Below are positions 32,107 through 44,179 of a DNA stretch of 64,000 bases, piece by piece; within the stretch, counting starts at the first letter, position 1, and each line of letters begins with the position of its first letter. The notes under the pieces are model-generated. The model saw only the letters and a list, made by a program, of their open reading frames with translations, made no database searches and was not told the DNA's origin. This DNA is from Lineus longissimus (taxonomy: Eukaryota; Nemertea; Pilidiophora; Heteronemertea; Lineidae): contig NC_088308.1 in assembly GCF_910592395.1 (NCBI RefSeq), forward strand, positions 13,035,001-13,099,000, written 5' to 3'. Position numbers and translations under genes: made by a program.

Positions 32107-32638
32107 TAAGGAAATCGATCGTCTTCTCAAACGACATTTGGAAACACGAACAACCTTCGTTGAAGTTTGCGCGGCTGATACACTGCCGTTAGAGACAAGA
32201 GACAGAAAACCATGTGCATACGTTGTGAATACGGACATCGCTTCCGGTCCAGGCAAACATTGGATTGGCTTTTACTTTTCTCCATATCAAATGCCCGAAT
32301 ATTGTGATCCGAACGCCTTTTTTCCAGCTGTATCAACATTCTACGATTTTCTAGGCACAAGAAAACATTACAGGCGAAATACACTCATGATCCAAAACCC
32401 ACTCAGTACAGTTTGTGGACAACACGTTATTTACTATATTTTCCAAAAATGTAGAAACCACACCATGCGGGATATAGTGAACAGTTTTGATAAGAATCGT
32501 TCGAACGAAAACGATGAAATGGTGAACAATTTTGTGACAAAAACATTTGCCGCTGATCATAAACCAGTGTTCGATTCCAGTTTCCTCCATTTCCACACCG
32601 CAAAAAGCTTAAAAGAGATATTGTATGGGGCAGACTGA
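32099..32638 (+). CDS. Adenain-like cysteine protease of Polinton A
   Basis: 179 codons from the ATG at 32099, which sits in the ATGAATAA overlap with the capsid stop; the frame is open slightly upstream. Catalytic residues expected for the adenovirus-type maturation protease are present: His54 (GKHWIGFYF) and Cys106 (STVCGQHVIYY), with an acidic candidate around Glu67/Asp70. The family cleaves capsid precursors during particle maturation. It is the only late gene of this element without visible damage. Confidence 0.85.
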   Translation: MNNKEIDRLLKRHLETRTTFVEVCAADTLPLETRDRKPCAYVVNTDIASGPGKHWIGFYFSPYQMPEYCDPNAFFPAVSTFYDFLGTRKHYRRNTLMIQNPLSTVCGQHVIYYIFQKCRNHTMRDIVNSFDKNRSNENDEMVNNFVTKTFAADHKPVFDSSFLHFHTAKSLKEILYGAD

Positions 32639-33823
32639 CAGCATATATAACAAGCGCATCATGTATCCATTAATAATGTGTATCTCTTCTTGTAAAATGA
32701 ATATTAATTGTAGAACTTGTTGGCTGAATGCATGTAAAGACCATACTCGAGCAAGTATAGATTTTTAAATTGAGTAATTTATTTTTTTTCTGACGAACTG
32801 ATTAGCAATTTCCTAAAAAAAAAATTAACGAATGAGATAGTTGCACGCGTGTGGTTTTTAACGGTTTATTTATAGCTCATCTGAAACCCCGATATAGGTT
32901 TCATTGCTTACTATGCAACTTATGTAAATGTCAAAAGAGTAAGACCAATGAAGAAAATGAAATGTTTCTTACCTTTGCTGTTGTGAAGGATGCAGTCGAT
33001 CAGACGCTAAAATTGTCGCGCTAAATATCGGGAGATTGTTCCCGCAAAACATCGGAGCGTTTTAGGAAAAAGCAACGCCGCATCAGACATCCTTCATTGC
33101 TGCATTCTAGACTCAGAATAACAGTAGCTTCATCATCAGTTTCATTATAATGGTGCTTATTAAAACACAAAATATTGAATGCAAATATATATACGCCATT
33201 GTATACTCTTATAGACCTTCATAAGAAAGGTATACTCTTGTATAACAAAGATTAATGGAAAATGCCGACCAACTTTATATCATAAGCATAGCCAACTTGA
33301 GACAACTATTTTCATGGCGGGTGAGCTTCTCCCGAAAAACATAGAAAAAAATGCGCCATGTACGGCAGGCATCTTCCATTGAGTGTTGATTTTAGAATCG
33401 GAATATATTAAGCATTCTATAGGGCGTTTATAAAAATAAAACGCGTATACCCGATCGGTGAACATGCACGTAGACCAGGAAATGAAGAAGAAGATGTATT
33501 CCTCTATATAGTGAGCCAAGCAAACGCTCAGCCCGGGCACACATACAATGTACATGAGCTATCGTCATCAAAAACCCAATCAGGGAAACAGAATAAAAAT
33601 GCATAAGCATGTCTAAAACTGCATTTTTTGTCACGAGGTCGGACGCGCCTGGGTCTTTAAGCATATAAAAATGTTATGCATGAAGAAAAATCTAACAAAA
33701 CGATGTGAAAAGACAACAGAAATAAAAGTGTTTTTCATATCACAAATACGTCGTATATGAGTTATTCTTTCTTCGTGTGCATGTCAAAATATCCACCCTT
33801 CCATCAGGAAAGGGGTGACGCAA
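32639..33823. other. AT-rich region, no gene
   Basis: About 1.2 kb of AT-rich sequence after the protease. No terminal inverted repeat of the Polinton was found here. Short repeats of GTATACTC/GAGTATAC are visible near 33205-33240. Confidence 0.5.
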
Positions 33824-34370
33824 GAGAGTTGTCCTGTCCTCCTCTTCCCGCGCTATACGAACCCGGCCACCATGCGAGACGAAGAGGACAGACTTCGTTG
33901 CTTTGGAGCTAAACGGACATTGAGGAGACGGGGCCCTAAAATGTGGCGACGAGTCGAGGCAATTCGCGTCATAATTCTAGCTAAGATGAGCAATCAAAGA
34001 CTAGGATTGGAGAGTTGTCCTGTCCTCCTCTTCCCGCGCTATACGAACCCGGCCACCATGCGAGACGAAGAGGACAGACCTCGTTGCTTTGGAGCTAAAC
34101 GGACATTGAGGAGACGGGACCCCTAAAATGTGGCGACGAGTCGAGGCAATTCGCGTCATAATTCTAGCTAAGATGAGCAATCAAAGACTAGGATTGGAGA
34201 GTTGTCCTGTCCTCCTCTTCCCGCGCTATACGAACCCGGCCACCATGCGAGACGAAGAGGACAGACCTCGTTGCTTTGGAGCTAAACGGACATTGAGGAG
34301 ACGGGACCCCTAAAATGTGGCGACGAGTCGAGGCAATTCGCGTCATAATTTTAGCTAGGATGAGCAGTCT
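33824..34370. repeat. Three tandem copies of a 186-187-bp unit
   Basis: Units start GAGAGTTGTCCTGTCC at 33824, 34010 and 34197. The second and third are almost identical; the first differs at a few positions, including one base that changes the period from 186 to 187. Each copy contains a short open stretch on the plus strand (TNPATMRDEEDRPRCFG) that is interrupted in every copy, so a repeat protein is unlikely. Confidence 0.88.
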
Positions 34371-34975
34371 CTATGCATAGTCAATGACAAGGATTGCCTA
34401 GACACTGACAACATCCCAGTTATAGCAACAGAATGCTTCAGTAGGCTATTTGCCCCGAACAGACTTCCCCGATGGTGGAGACCCTAATTGATCCACACTC
34501 TTCGCTCCGCTCGGCTTTTGACAGCAGCCCGTAAAACCTCAGGAGGAGCGCGAATAAGAGTGCACATTAATCTGTACTCGTTGCGGCATCGGGCTGTTTG
34601 TACTCTGCTACGCGACGAATACCCTCTCGTGGACAGCGCGGACAGATAGCGCCGAATTTCTGAGCGCTTACACGAAGCGCGGAAAAAAATCTTCAAGCAC
34701 AATATCACGGGAGGGCATTTGTCGCGGGCGTCGAATGATGCACCTTTCAACGCCCCGGGACCCTCACACTTTGGGCCTCGGATTTCGGGCGTTGAAAGGG
34801 ACCTTATACCTACTACTCCCACTCAATTCATAGTTCATATTGTACGGGGCTTTTAGGGTTTGGGTCGGTTCACTAATTACCGGGTTTGAATTAAATGGAT
34901 TGGTTGAAGTAGTGAAGGGGACATGGTAAAATGCAAGAGTATTTATCCACCATATAGGGTTTAAGTAGGTGTTTG
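34371..34975. other. No gene recognised
   Basis: More GC-rich than its surroundings from 34490 to 34800. A short inverted pair (TTTCAACGCCC near 34745, GGGCGTTGAAAG near 34789) could fold. Nothing else can be supported. Confidence 0.4.
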
Positions 34976-35122
34976 TCTTACGCTTGTGAAGTGGTAAGAC
35001 TGCGCCGGCAATAGGGACAGTGATCCATGGAACAAATCTTACGCTTGTGAAATGGTAAGAATTGCTCCAGCAGTGGGAATAGCGATCTGGGGAATAACTC
35101 TTACGCTTGTAAAATGGTAAGA
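34976..35122. repeat. Three spaced copies of a 24-nt hairpin
   Basis: TCTTAC-GCTTGTGAAGTG-GTAAGA at 34976-34999, 35037-35060 and 35099-35122, spaced 61-62 bp. The 6-bp stem arms are identical in all three. The loop differs by one or two G/A changes. The intervening sequences resemble one another only loosely, so the hairpins are the conserved part. Confidence 0.85.
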
Positions 35123-36845
35123 GGTCTTCTCAAGGAATCACACAAGGTCCTGAGACAAGCAAATGTAAAGACAGCAACACTTTTAATTGACACCTGTGAT
35201 AGATTAGTTATCTTTGACCGCTGGCGGTCTTATTGAGACAATTCAATATTTCTAGTATGGTGTCGGTATGTTGCTTTAGGGAAACTGAATCCTAAATGCG
35301 AGGTATTCTTTGTGTCAGGCTTTGCTAGATGTTATAGAATTGGGGTTGGGGGATGGACTTAGCCACAAAAGTAAAGCACAAGCTTTATTATAGCAGAAGG
35401 GGGCGCCTGTAAGAATGGTACCTATTCGCTAGGAATCAATTTTATGCAAACGGTTGTTAGTATAGCACACGATATTACCAAGATGAGAGTAAAATATGTT
35501 TTACAAATTTATTGAGGAGAATTTACAATAGTAGGAGGAGGGATTAATTTCAAAGGCTCGAAGATTGATTGGGCTGAATACCGTTTATATGTTATTGATA
35601 AGAGCAGGTGTAAAGATACAGGTATAATAGTAATCAATATATTCTTATCAAAATTAATTTCCATTCACAAACCTAGAGAGAACACTTCAAAGCCAGAAAT
35701 AATGATGATCAAGATGGTGGCTAAGTAAGTTGGTAACAGGTGAATAATAATAATTACAGCATGGAACAATGTATGAAATTGGTTTATTCACGTGTCCTGT
35801 GCTTGGTTGAAACCGTGTAAGCGTTTGAAAATATCCAAAATATGAGAAATACGGGAAATCGGAGAGTTTTTACAGGGTTAAGATCTCAGTGACCACGTGT
35901 CTCTATGATCTATCCGCCGTCGTGTTCTGTTCCGTTCCGTTCTATTCTGTGTACTCGTCTAACCTGTTCTGTTCTGTTCTGTTCTGTGTACTCATCTCTC
36001 AATGGAGCAACTTGTTGCTCTTTACATACCCGTGTGAGTTCAGGAATATACCTGTTTTTGAGGAATTTAGTTATTCGTAATTTTGGTCAGATTACTCATC
36101 AAATCGCTACCTATTTCTGGTTTAAACTGGCTTTTCTAAAGTGTTTTTCCCTTGATTGCGTCAAAATGTATGACTCAATATGTTTCACAAGAATGGTATA
36201 CACAAATTCATGATATTTCTCAAATCTTACTTAAAGGCAATTCATGATAAAAGTATACAATAATATTGGATACAAAATAATACTAATCATTACTATTTTT
36301 CATCTTAGTTACAAATAAATATACAATGATTCTCAAGGTTTGTTATATTCACCATACGTCGACAATTCCTGATGTCTTGACTTTACCTGGCTATTGCTCA
36401 ATGTTATATTGTGTAAGTACACGTATTACTAAGCGATTCGTCAAATTATTCATTTCTTGGTATACGTATTCATTAGCATGATGAAATATCTTATCACAAC
36501 AAATTTGTTTTGAAATAGAAACTCATTAAATACCTTTATGAAATCATGCACCTGGCTAGGTGAACAATGTTGTGACTAAGATGCAATGAAGCCCGAAAAG
36601 TTAATGTATGGCCTAATGGTAGCATGCAGAATGATATTACAAAACAGTTATTTCCAGCAGTTCACAATTCCAAGTAGTGTTTATACAAATAATATAGTGC
36701 ACTCTGACACTGGCACTGGCACTGGCACTGGTAGCGTTTTTGCAAAACAATACAACAAAATATAGGTTTTACGTCCTATAAAATGCAATTGGTGAAAACT
36801 GATGAGGACTGTAGCCTATTGTGTCCGTAAAAGGCATTGATTTTT
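35123..36845. other. Non-coding region with short tandem repeats
   Basis: No gene supported. It contains a TTCTG run (about 35930-35987) and CACTGG repeats (about 36708-36733). Confidence 0.5.
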
Positions 36846-36896
36846 AGCTCACCTCTTAGCAGAGGTGAGCTTATCCCATACCGTGGCGTCCGTCGT

Positions 36897-36961
<65 letters not shown>

Positions 36962-38010
36962 CGTCGTCCGTTAGCAGGGCACGTTTCGTAACTGTTAGAG
37001 CTATTGAGTTGAAACTTGGTACACATGTACCCTTATGTAATGACACCTGGGAGACCAAGTTTCGGTCCGATTCGTTTCATGGTTTGGCCACCAGGGGGCC
37101 AAACGTTAAAAGTGAAAATATGCAATATCTCCCTTAATAGTAGTCGGGAAATTTTGAAAAAAATATGGTAGGTACTTCTAGCAAAGGTGCATCATATATC
37201 CTCCGGGTTTTTGATTTGACCTCCTTTTCAAGGTCACAGAGGTCAAATGGTGTAAATTAGCCGTTAGGATGTAACGATGGCACGTTTCTAAACTGCAATG
37301 ACTATTGATACCAAATTTGGTACACATTTACCCCTTAGTCAGGTGATCTCAGGGACCAAAGTTTGGTCCAATATGATTCACCACTTGACCACCAGGGGGC
37401 AAAATCCAAAAACCTTAAAAATGTGATTATTCCTTAACTTCTTGCCCGATTGCCACCAATTTGATATCATGGGTACATCTAACCACCATACAGTATATGT
37501 CACACAGGTTTTTAATTTGACCTTCTTGTCAAGGTCACAGAGGTCAAATGGCGTAAATTCGCCGTCAGGCCGTAGCTATGGCATGTTTCTTAACTGCAAT
37601 GACTATTGATCACAAATTAAGTACACATGTACCCCTTGGTCAGGTGATCTCGGGTACCGAAGTTTGATGCGATCTGATTTGCCGTTTGGCCTCCAGGGAG
37701 GGGGCCAAATCCTAAATTCTTCAAAATGCCATTATTCCTAGTAATGACTTGCCCGATTGGCACCAATTTTATATCATAGGTACATCTAATTCTAACATCC
37801 ATTCAATGTGTCACCCGGGTCTTCTTTGATTTGACCTACTTTTCAAGGTCACAGAGGTCGAATGTACTGTAAATTGGCCATTTTGGGGAAATTGTAATTG
37901 CTTGGACCTACATCAAACCTAACACTACATGACACAAGACCATGCTCTTTATCCATCTTTCCTCCACATGAGGTGAGCACAATGGCCCTGGCCATTTCAT
38001 TAAAACTTAA
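36846..38010 (+). repeat. Hairpin-ended CGT repeat element, copy 2
   Basis: Begins with a perfect 11-bp hairpin (AGCTCACCTCT, TAGC loop, reverse complement; 36846-36871), then CCATACCG, a CGT run (about 36892-36971) and three diverged tandem units of about 301 bp, seen from TACACATGTACCC-type anchors at 37020, 37320 and 37621. Each unit also carries a CACCAGGGGGC-type block, and each ends with a CAAGGTCACAGAGGTC block. A possible end lies near AGGTGAGCAC (37970). Non-coding; the arginine-rich frames across the CGT run are artefacts. Confidence 0.75.
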
Positions 38011-40314
38011 CCAAGTTCCGTTCTCAAGCCCCCCTGTGCAAAGTGGCTGCCGGCTGCAGACAATCCTTTATGCCATGTGCATATAGCCTGACATTTTACA
38101 AATGAGCCTGCATGGATGTCTAGCTCTGGAGATCATGTCGTTTCAACTGGAAGAGGACAACCGGTAAATATCTGGACCAATATTATATTAACACAATCCA
38201 CCGCTTGCTTTGTGGTCTGAAAATCAGACTGGCTGTTCGATTCCAGTCATCACATGTGGATTCCTCATGAAACCCATTAGGCTAGGCCGATCCCTGCCAT
38301 GAAATAGAGAAACAGAATTTTTTCTGTATCAACCCAGCCCCACTCTGACACCAATAACTTGTCCAATGAAACTAATTTTCTCCAATCTTTTGTCCGTCGT
38401 TTCTTACACTTCCTACTGGCACTTTCTAGTGACAGTACTGGTTCTATATCCCCTGTTTCCTCATGGTTCTGTGTTCCTCGGGTCTGATGAATGTACATAA
38501 CCATTTCGTGATACTACTACAAAGTTGAATGCTAATTCAGAATTTAAAGTTCATCGTTCGTTATATTTGTGGGACATCGCAGCTCATTCCCCGTCCCCAC
38601 ATGTTTGTTCTATTCTCAAAAATCACTACTGTTTTATTGAATCATCAATACATACAGTATAACACATCTATCAATGACAACCTTTGGACCTAATTGAAGA
38701 GGTCGAATTGAATGGAAACAACCAATTCGGGACGTAGAATAAGGCCCATAGTGTAGAGAAGTCCTGCTAACAGAGGTGTCAGCTCCACCGCATTATATAT
38801 TCAGAGACGTATTCATATATCTTTATACATTTGGACCTTATTCCTAGCCACAATACATAATTTGCTGTAAACACTTGAAAACTCTTGACTACGGAGCAAT
38901 TAAAAGAATGAAAGGCCAAGTTCAATTAGGCCTAAAAGGCTTATTTAATAGCTTGTTATGAAATGTTGATTAAGATTATAATTGCAAAGAAAACTAATCC
39001 CTTAAAATATTGATTGTTGAAACAACAAGGTGTTCCACAATTATGAGGTATTACCAAGAAGTTTGAATATTATTAGGGGACAAACTTCAGTAGGTTAATC
39101 AATCCTTGGCCAACAAAAGTCCTGCTGGGTGCCCAAACATATAACATACTTGAGAATGTGTATGATGTAATTGGAACAGCCACCCTGCCGAGTGAATTGG
39201 AGTATCAAGAACCTGAATCTCATGATGCACCACATGATGATTTATACCAGCAGTGTATGACCGATACTCAACGATCGTACTTGAAATTGGTGTCTCATTG
39301 ATTAATGTCCTGTTTTATCCACACAAGTGCTTGATAAGATACCACGGTGACCTTTTAAATAGCTTATCCATGTCAGGGTTGGCCTACTCAAACAAAACGA
39401 AATGTGATGTTTAATTATGCGTATGCACAAGATGTTATTGCTATAGTTCTTGGACGTATTGTTTAAGAGAAAGAGAAATTTGGATAGATTTAAGCCATTT
39501 TTGTTACTGGGATTCTGCGTATTGGAGAGGCATGCGCACTTGCTTCACGGACCTTGTTAGAACACTTCGGTTTATACAAATTAGGATTTGGTAAGTTACG
39601 ATTCACTTACGGTGATTTGAATGTTGTCGTTTACCTAGTGTAGAAAACTGAAGTAAAGGCATCGGTATCCATTATTCATAACAACCATTGCCTGGTTGGG
39701 TTTTCTCAGTTAGTGAAATGAAAATGACAATGGTGTAAATTCGATAATTAATGGACGACTTACATAAAAGAGTATTTCCTAACAGAAGTAACAGTCTAAT
39801 GTTTAAATCGCTCATAAAAACAAAACTAGGCTCCAGAACGCTTTTTACGAAAGCCGAGAAGGATCATTCGAGATCCGAAATCCGAAATTCGAAATCTGAA
39901 ATCCGAGATACGAGATCCGATACCTGAATTATCCAATCAGCGGCGGCGTATCTAGACGTTGACGCAACTAGCCAATGTAGTCAGGCGTATCAATATTGAC
40001 ACTAGAGGGCGTTGATCGGGGCTCACAAACACCCTCCAGCGCAGGTGTCAAACGTCCATATTGAAAAGTAGTGCATATCTCTACATTTTGGGAAGAATTT
40101 GTGAAGAGGCTGCGGATCTCTACTTGTTTAACTGTGGGCAAATTGGGAAGGGGCAGAGTGGGAAGGGGCGAGATGGGAATGAACCCTTAACTTTCATCCG
40201 TTTAACGGTTTTAAATGTAGGTCACATTTTTTTACCCTCCAAGGAAAAAGCTAGCTAGTAGGTAAAATCTTTGGCCAAAAATGACTTTGAGTGATTTTGA
40301 ACTTACTAGCTTAT
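38011..40314. other. No gene recognised; minisatellite at 39865-39930
   Basis: 2.3 kb without a supported gene. A small minisatellite of GAGATCCGAAAT-type units is present at about 39865-39930. It borders the Academ-like element on the right. Confidence 0.5.
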
Positions 40315-41173
40315 TAGTCCATGGGCCAGACCAAATGTCGGTACCATCTCTGGTGGCAAAGTCTCATAGTGATTTTTTTATTCCTTGGTATATCTAGTTT
40401 ATGAATTCAAATGATAGCCCTGCCCAATGAGTAGCTTTTTGGTAGTTTTCAGCCGGTTTTCATGATAGGGTATGGTCAATTTCGGGGGCCCTGAATAATG
40501 GGGTAGGGGAAACAAAAGAAGCTGCCATTTGGTAACGGATGGACCAAATCATTATTATTATACCTCAAAATGTTCAACTAGGATGCCTCTAACAGATTCT
40601 AAGATGTGTTTTGATGTAATACATGTAATCAGGTCAACAGAGGTCAAAAGGTCACGAATTTTGAGGGTTGCTCAAAATCTGTGACAGTCAAACACCTGAC
40701 GAAAAAGTAATGCTGAGGGTCAATTATTCAAACATTTTACACTTGAAATCTGTTTTTTTAGTGTTTTCTAATGCTCTAAATATAATTTCAGAGGGGCTTT
40801 AGGAAATTTGTTGATAGATTTGGAATCCACAACAACTGTACGGAGTGCTTACAATCTGAAATTTTGAAATTTCAGAATATGGGGTAAGGGAAACATAACC
40901 GACTGTTAAATCGCAATGGGTGGACCCAATTAATAGTTTAAGACCTCAAAATGTTAAACATAGCTGCCTCTGATAAAACCGTAAGGTGTGTTCGAATATA
41001 AAGCATGTAACTAGGTCAACTGAGGTGAAAAAGGTCAACAAAATTGGGATCCTGATTAAGTTAATACTGATTAACAAAAGGATAAAGAAAAGCCAATGGT
41101 TCCCTCGATCAAAAACATCGCCAGAGAATTATTTTCAGATTATTTACAGATTAAATATGCTTAAAACAATCAT

Positions 41174-42074
41174 TTGGATGACTTGATAGCCAAGGATTCG
41201 GTTGTTACTCTCAGGGGCAGAAAAAAAGGGATGCTCCCCAGCAGTCTGCAGTTGGACAGGGTTCAATATCCAATGTCGGGACAACATTGCTGTTACACAG
41301 GACACGGTAGCTTATCTTCCAACAGTCAATGCACCAGCTACACAGCTGTCTACGGTAAATGAAGTCTTGAACCAAACCCTCAGAATCATGGAGTCATTGG
41401 AACTGTCAGAAATAGTTTGTGTTTTCGACCAAGCGCTGTATGCAAAAGCACTAGAAGTTGCATGGAAACACCAAGACAAGTTTGGTTGTATCATATTCAG
41501 AATGGGTGTTTTCCATACGTTATGCACATTGCTGGCAGTTCTAGGCAAACGCTTTGGAGATGCTGGCTTAAAAGATCTGTGCGTCGAATCGGGCATTGTT
41601 GCTGATGGTTCAATAGGCGGTGTTCTGGATGGAAGGAAGTACAATCGTGCTATTCGAATGCACAAGATAATGTACGAATCAACGATGAGAATAGCATGGG
41701 ACGGATTCCTTCAGTGGCTGGGAACAAGAGAAGCAGACTCCCTGAATCAAGCCTTGCCAGTGCTAAAATCTCTGGTGGACAATGCTTCAGGAGTCGTCCT
41801 ACATGATGTGATGTCCAATCCGTCTTACTTACGCATAGTTCACCTTTTCCAACAGTATCTTGATTTCCTCAGGAGCGACAATGGCAGTCTTTCAGCATTT
41901 TGGATGTCATATATAGATATGGTGGAGATTGTCTTTGGATTGGTACGCGCAACAAGAGAAGGTGATTGGCTGTTACATCTTTCCTCGATCAAGGCGATGA
42001 TTTCGTGGTGTCTTGCATACGATAGGCTGAACTACGCACGTTACTTGAGATTATACTATGCACGATCACCCTGA
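41174..42074 (+). pseudogene. Academ-like protein, N-terminal part
   Basis: Open from 41202 with no ATG; the start seems to lie in the frame beginning at 41174, so a frame change is likely near 41235. It contains LELSEIVCVFDQALYAKALE, a segment with an acidic residue in a PIN/FEN-like setting, then MGVFHTLCTLLAVLGKRFGDAG and CLAYDRLNYARYL. It ends at 42074 in the wrong frame relative to the next part. The family is repeated many times in invertebrate genomes. Confidence 0.7.
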
Positions 42075-42094
42075 TACGTTTTCTCATCTCATGA

Positions 42095-42904
42095 GTGGGG
42101 GGGTTCTCAGTTCAACTAGGGCCAGACAACCCTTTTGGAAAGATTCCAGTTGACCAGACCATTGAAGAAACTGTCAACAAGGATACCCAAACACCTGGGG
42201 GCACTCGTGGATTTAGCCTAAATACTGGAGCAGTTCGGCGTTATTACCTGAACGCAGAGTACCGAAGCATGTTCCTCCGCCAACTGAGAGCCGTGATAAG
42301 AATAAGTTCGTCATCTTTGAACCATCCGGACCTGCATAGCACACGAATCACAAAGGATGAATCAGATGTCAAGGCCGTGATGGAAATGATCCAGGAGGCA
42401 ATGATAAACCCATTCAAGTCGGAAGATGAATCCCTTGTCAGTATTTCAAACGGCACTCTCGCTCCAGATGAGGTAACCAAGGATCTCCTCAACGCTCGCA
42501 CAATTGGGGAGAAGGCTTACACAGATTTCCGATCTGAGCGCCTCGAAAAGGAAGAACCAGATGCAAAAGACTTTTTCGCAACAGTTAAGAAACAGAAACT
42601 GAAAACATTCACTGATGTATGTACGAAGAAAGTGAAGTGCAATGATAAAGAAATAATCCTTCGGGCTGACCAGGATCTATTTGCTCGCATGATTATCATT
42701 GCACAAGGAAGAGCGTTGGACATGGAGATTGTCTTATCATATCCACTGGGACCGATACCCTGGGCTCTAGCAAATGAAAGTGGTTTACTAAGGAAAACGG
42801 ATAAGACCAAACTCATGAACAGTATCGGGGACATCATACCCCCTGCAGAAAATCTTCCAAGTCATTCCGCATGCATTGTCGATGGCATGAGCCTGGTGCA
42901 GTAA
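42095..42904 (+). pseudogene. Academ-like protein, middle part
   Basis: Continues the same protein after a frame change near 42075-42100: GGFSVQLGPDNPFGKIPVDQ, TVNKDTQTPGGTRGFSLNTG and RRYYLNAEYRSMFLRQL are strongly conserved in this family. It ends at a TAA (42902-42904); the next part follows in the same frame, so this stop is a nonsense mutation. Confidence 0.75.
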
Positions 42905-42928
42905 CTGAATGTCAAAAACAATACATTC

Positions 42929-44179
42929 TTGGAGGTCTCCAACTCTCTTCTGAAATGGGTATTGAGGGAAGGAGGTACAAGTCAGAGAATTGATGTAGTA
43001 TTCGATGTCTACAGAGAAACATCTATCAAGGATGCGGAACGGCAGAAACGTGGCTCAGGCACTGGTATCAAATTCAGTACAATTGTACCTGGACACAAGA
43101 TCAAGAAGTGGAGGAACTTTCTTTCAGAGGCGGACAATAAGACACGACTTGTTGAGTTTTTCGTTTCTGACTGGAAGTCAACTAGCAAGAGGGGACTGAT
43201 CAAAGAAAATGTACTGCTTGTCACTTGTGGTACTAAATGCTTCAAGGTTACTGGCAGCTGTTGCAGTGAGGTCAAGGAACTTGAGTCATCACAAGAAGAG
43301 TCGGATACACGAATGATTTTGCATGCAAAACATGCCGCAGAAAGCGGATACAAAAGTGTTATAGTAGTGTCCGAGGACACAGACGTCTTCGTGCTTCTTC
43401 TCTCGTTCGCAAAGGATATTCCTGCCACCTTGTACCAAAAGCAGGGAACAAAGACTAGAACGCAGTTCGTTGACGTCTCTCAGTTACAGGTGTCTCTTGG
43501 AGATGATGTTTGTGACGCACTCATCGGCTTTCACAGCTTTTCCGGATGCGATACAGTTAGTGCATTTGTTGGACGCGGCAAGATAGGGCCTTTGGACAAG
43601 ATGCGATCTAGCGAGTTGTTCCTGCAAGCATTCGCACAACTTGGAAACATGTGGAAGCAGTCAGCTGATTTATTGGGAACATTACAGCACTTTACGTGTG
43701 TCATGTCCGCTCCGACCACGAAGACTGTGTTAGTGAATAAAATGCGGCATGATCTGTTCATGGCAAAGAGAGGAGAGGTAGAATCAAGTATGCTTCCTCC
43801 ATGCGAGGACACCCTAAACAAGCATGCCCAGCGCGCAAATTATCAAGCTCGTGTTTGGAAACTAAGCCTTGAGAATAAACCAGTGGTTCCAGACCCTGAT
43901 GGGTATGGATGGGTACGGGATGAGAAAGGAAACCTGGGGAGAGAAAGGAAACCCATTGACTGGATGGCGGGAAAGACTGCTCCAGATGCTGTCATTGAAC
44001 TGATGGCCTGCCGATGCAAACGCATTTGTCAGGAAGGGGAATGCATATGTCTTGATAAAGGACTAAAGTGCACACCAATGTGCAAATTGCAAACATGTGG
44101 AAATATGAGAGATGATGATGATGTCGTGGTTGAGACCGATGTAGATATGGAATCATGTAGTGATGACGAGGATGATTGA
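42929..44179 (+). pseudogene. Academ-like protein, nuclease and Cys8 part
   Basis: 416 codons in the same frame as the preceding part. It includes SSQEESDTRMILHAKHAAE, VIVVSEDTDVFVLLLSF and GFHSFSGCDTVSAFVGRGK, the acidic clusters expected of an XPG/PIN-type nuclease. Near the C-terminus eight cysteines are spaced CxC-x3-C-x4-CxC-x6-C-x3-C-x4-C (43.99-44.1 kb), followed by a very acidic tail. The role in transposition would be cleavage near the ends. Only the upstream stop and frameshift prevent a full protein. Confidence 0.78.

Larger units (their letters stand above)
23721..32638 (+). mobile_element. Polinton/Maverick-like element A (decayed)
   Basis: A plus-strand set of genes typical of Polintons and adintovirus-like elements: penton-type minor capsid, DUF4326-like, protein-primed DNA polymerase B, small basic proteins, double-jelly-roll major capsid and adenain-like protease. 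I found neither the retroviral-type integrase, nor the packaging ATPase, nor long terminal inverted repeats, so the element is incomplete or its ends have been lost; the left end abuts the satellite tract. Most genes carry frameshifts or stops, and the polymerase has a 0.7-kb insertion. Confidence 0.88.

Noticed and set aside
33815-34313. Repeat protein encoded by the 186-bp tandem units
   Set aside because: Stops occur in every unit and the period is not a multiple of three after the first copy.
34484-34822. 112-codon minus-strand frame
   Set aside because: Begins in non-coding GC-rich sequence, has no recognisable domain and shows no codon pattern; treated as chance.
36849-37137. Open frames rich in arginine on both strands across the CGT run
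   Set aside because: They are translations of a trinucleotide microsatellite inside a non-coding repeat.
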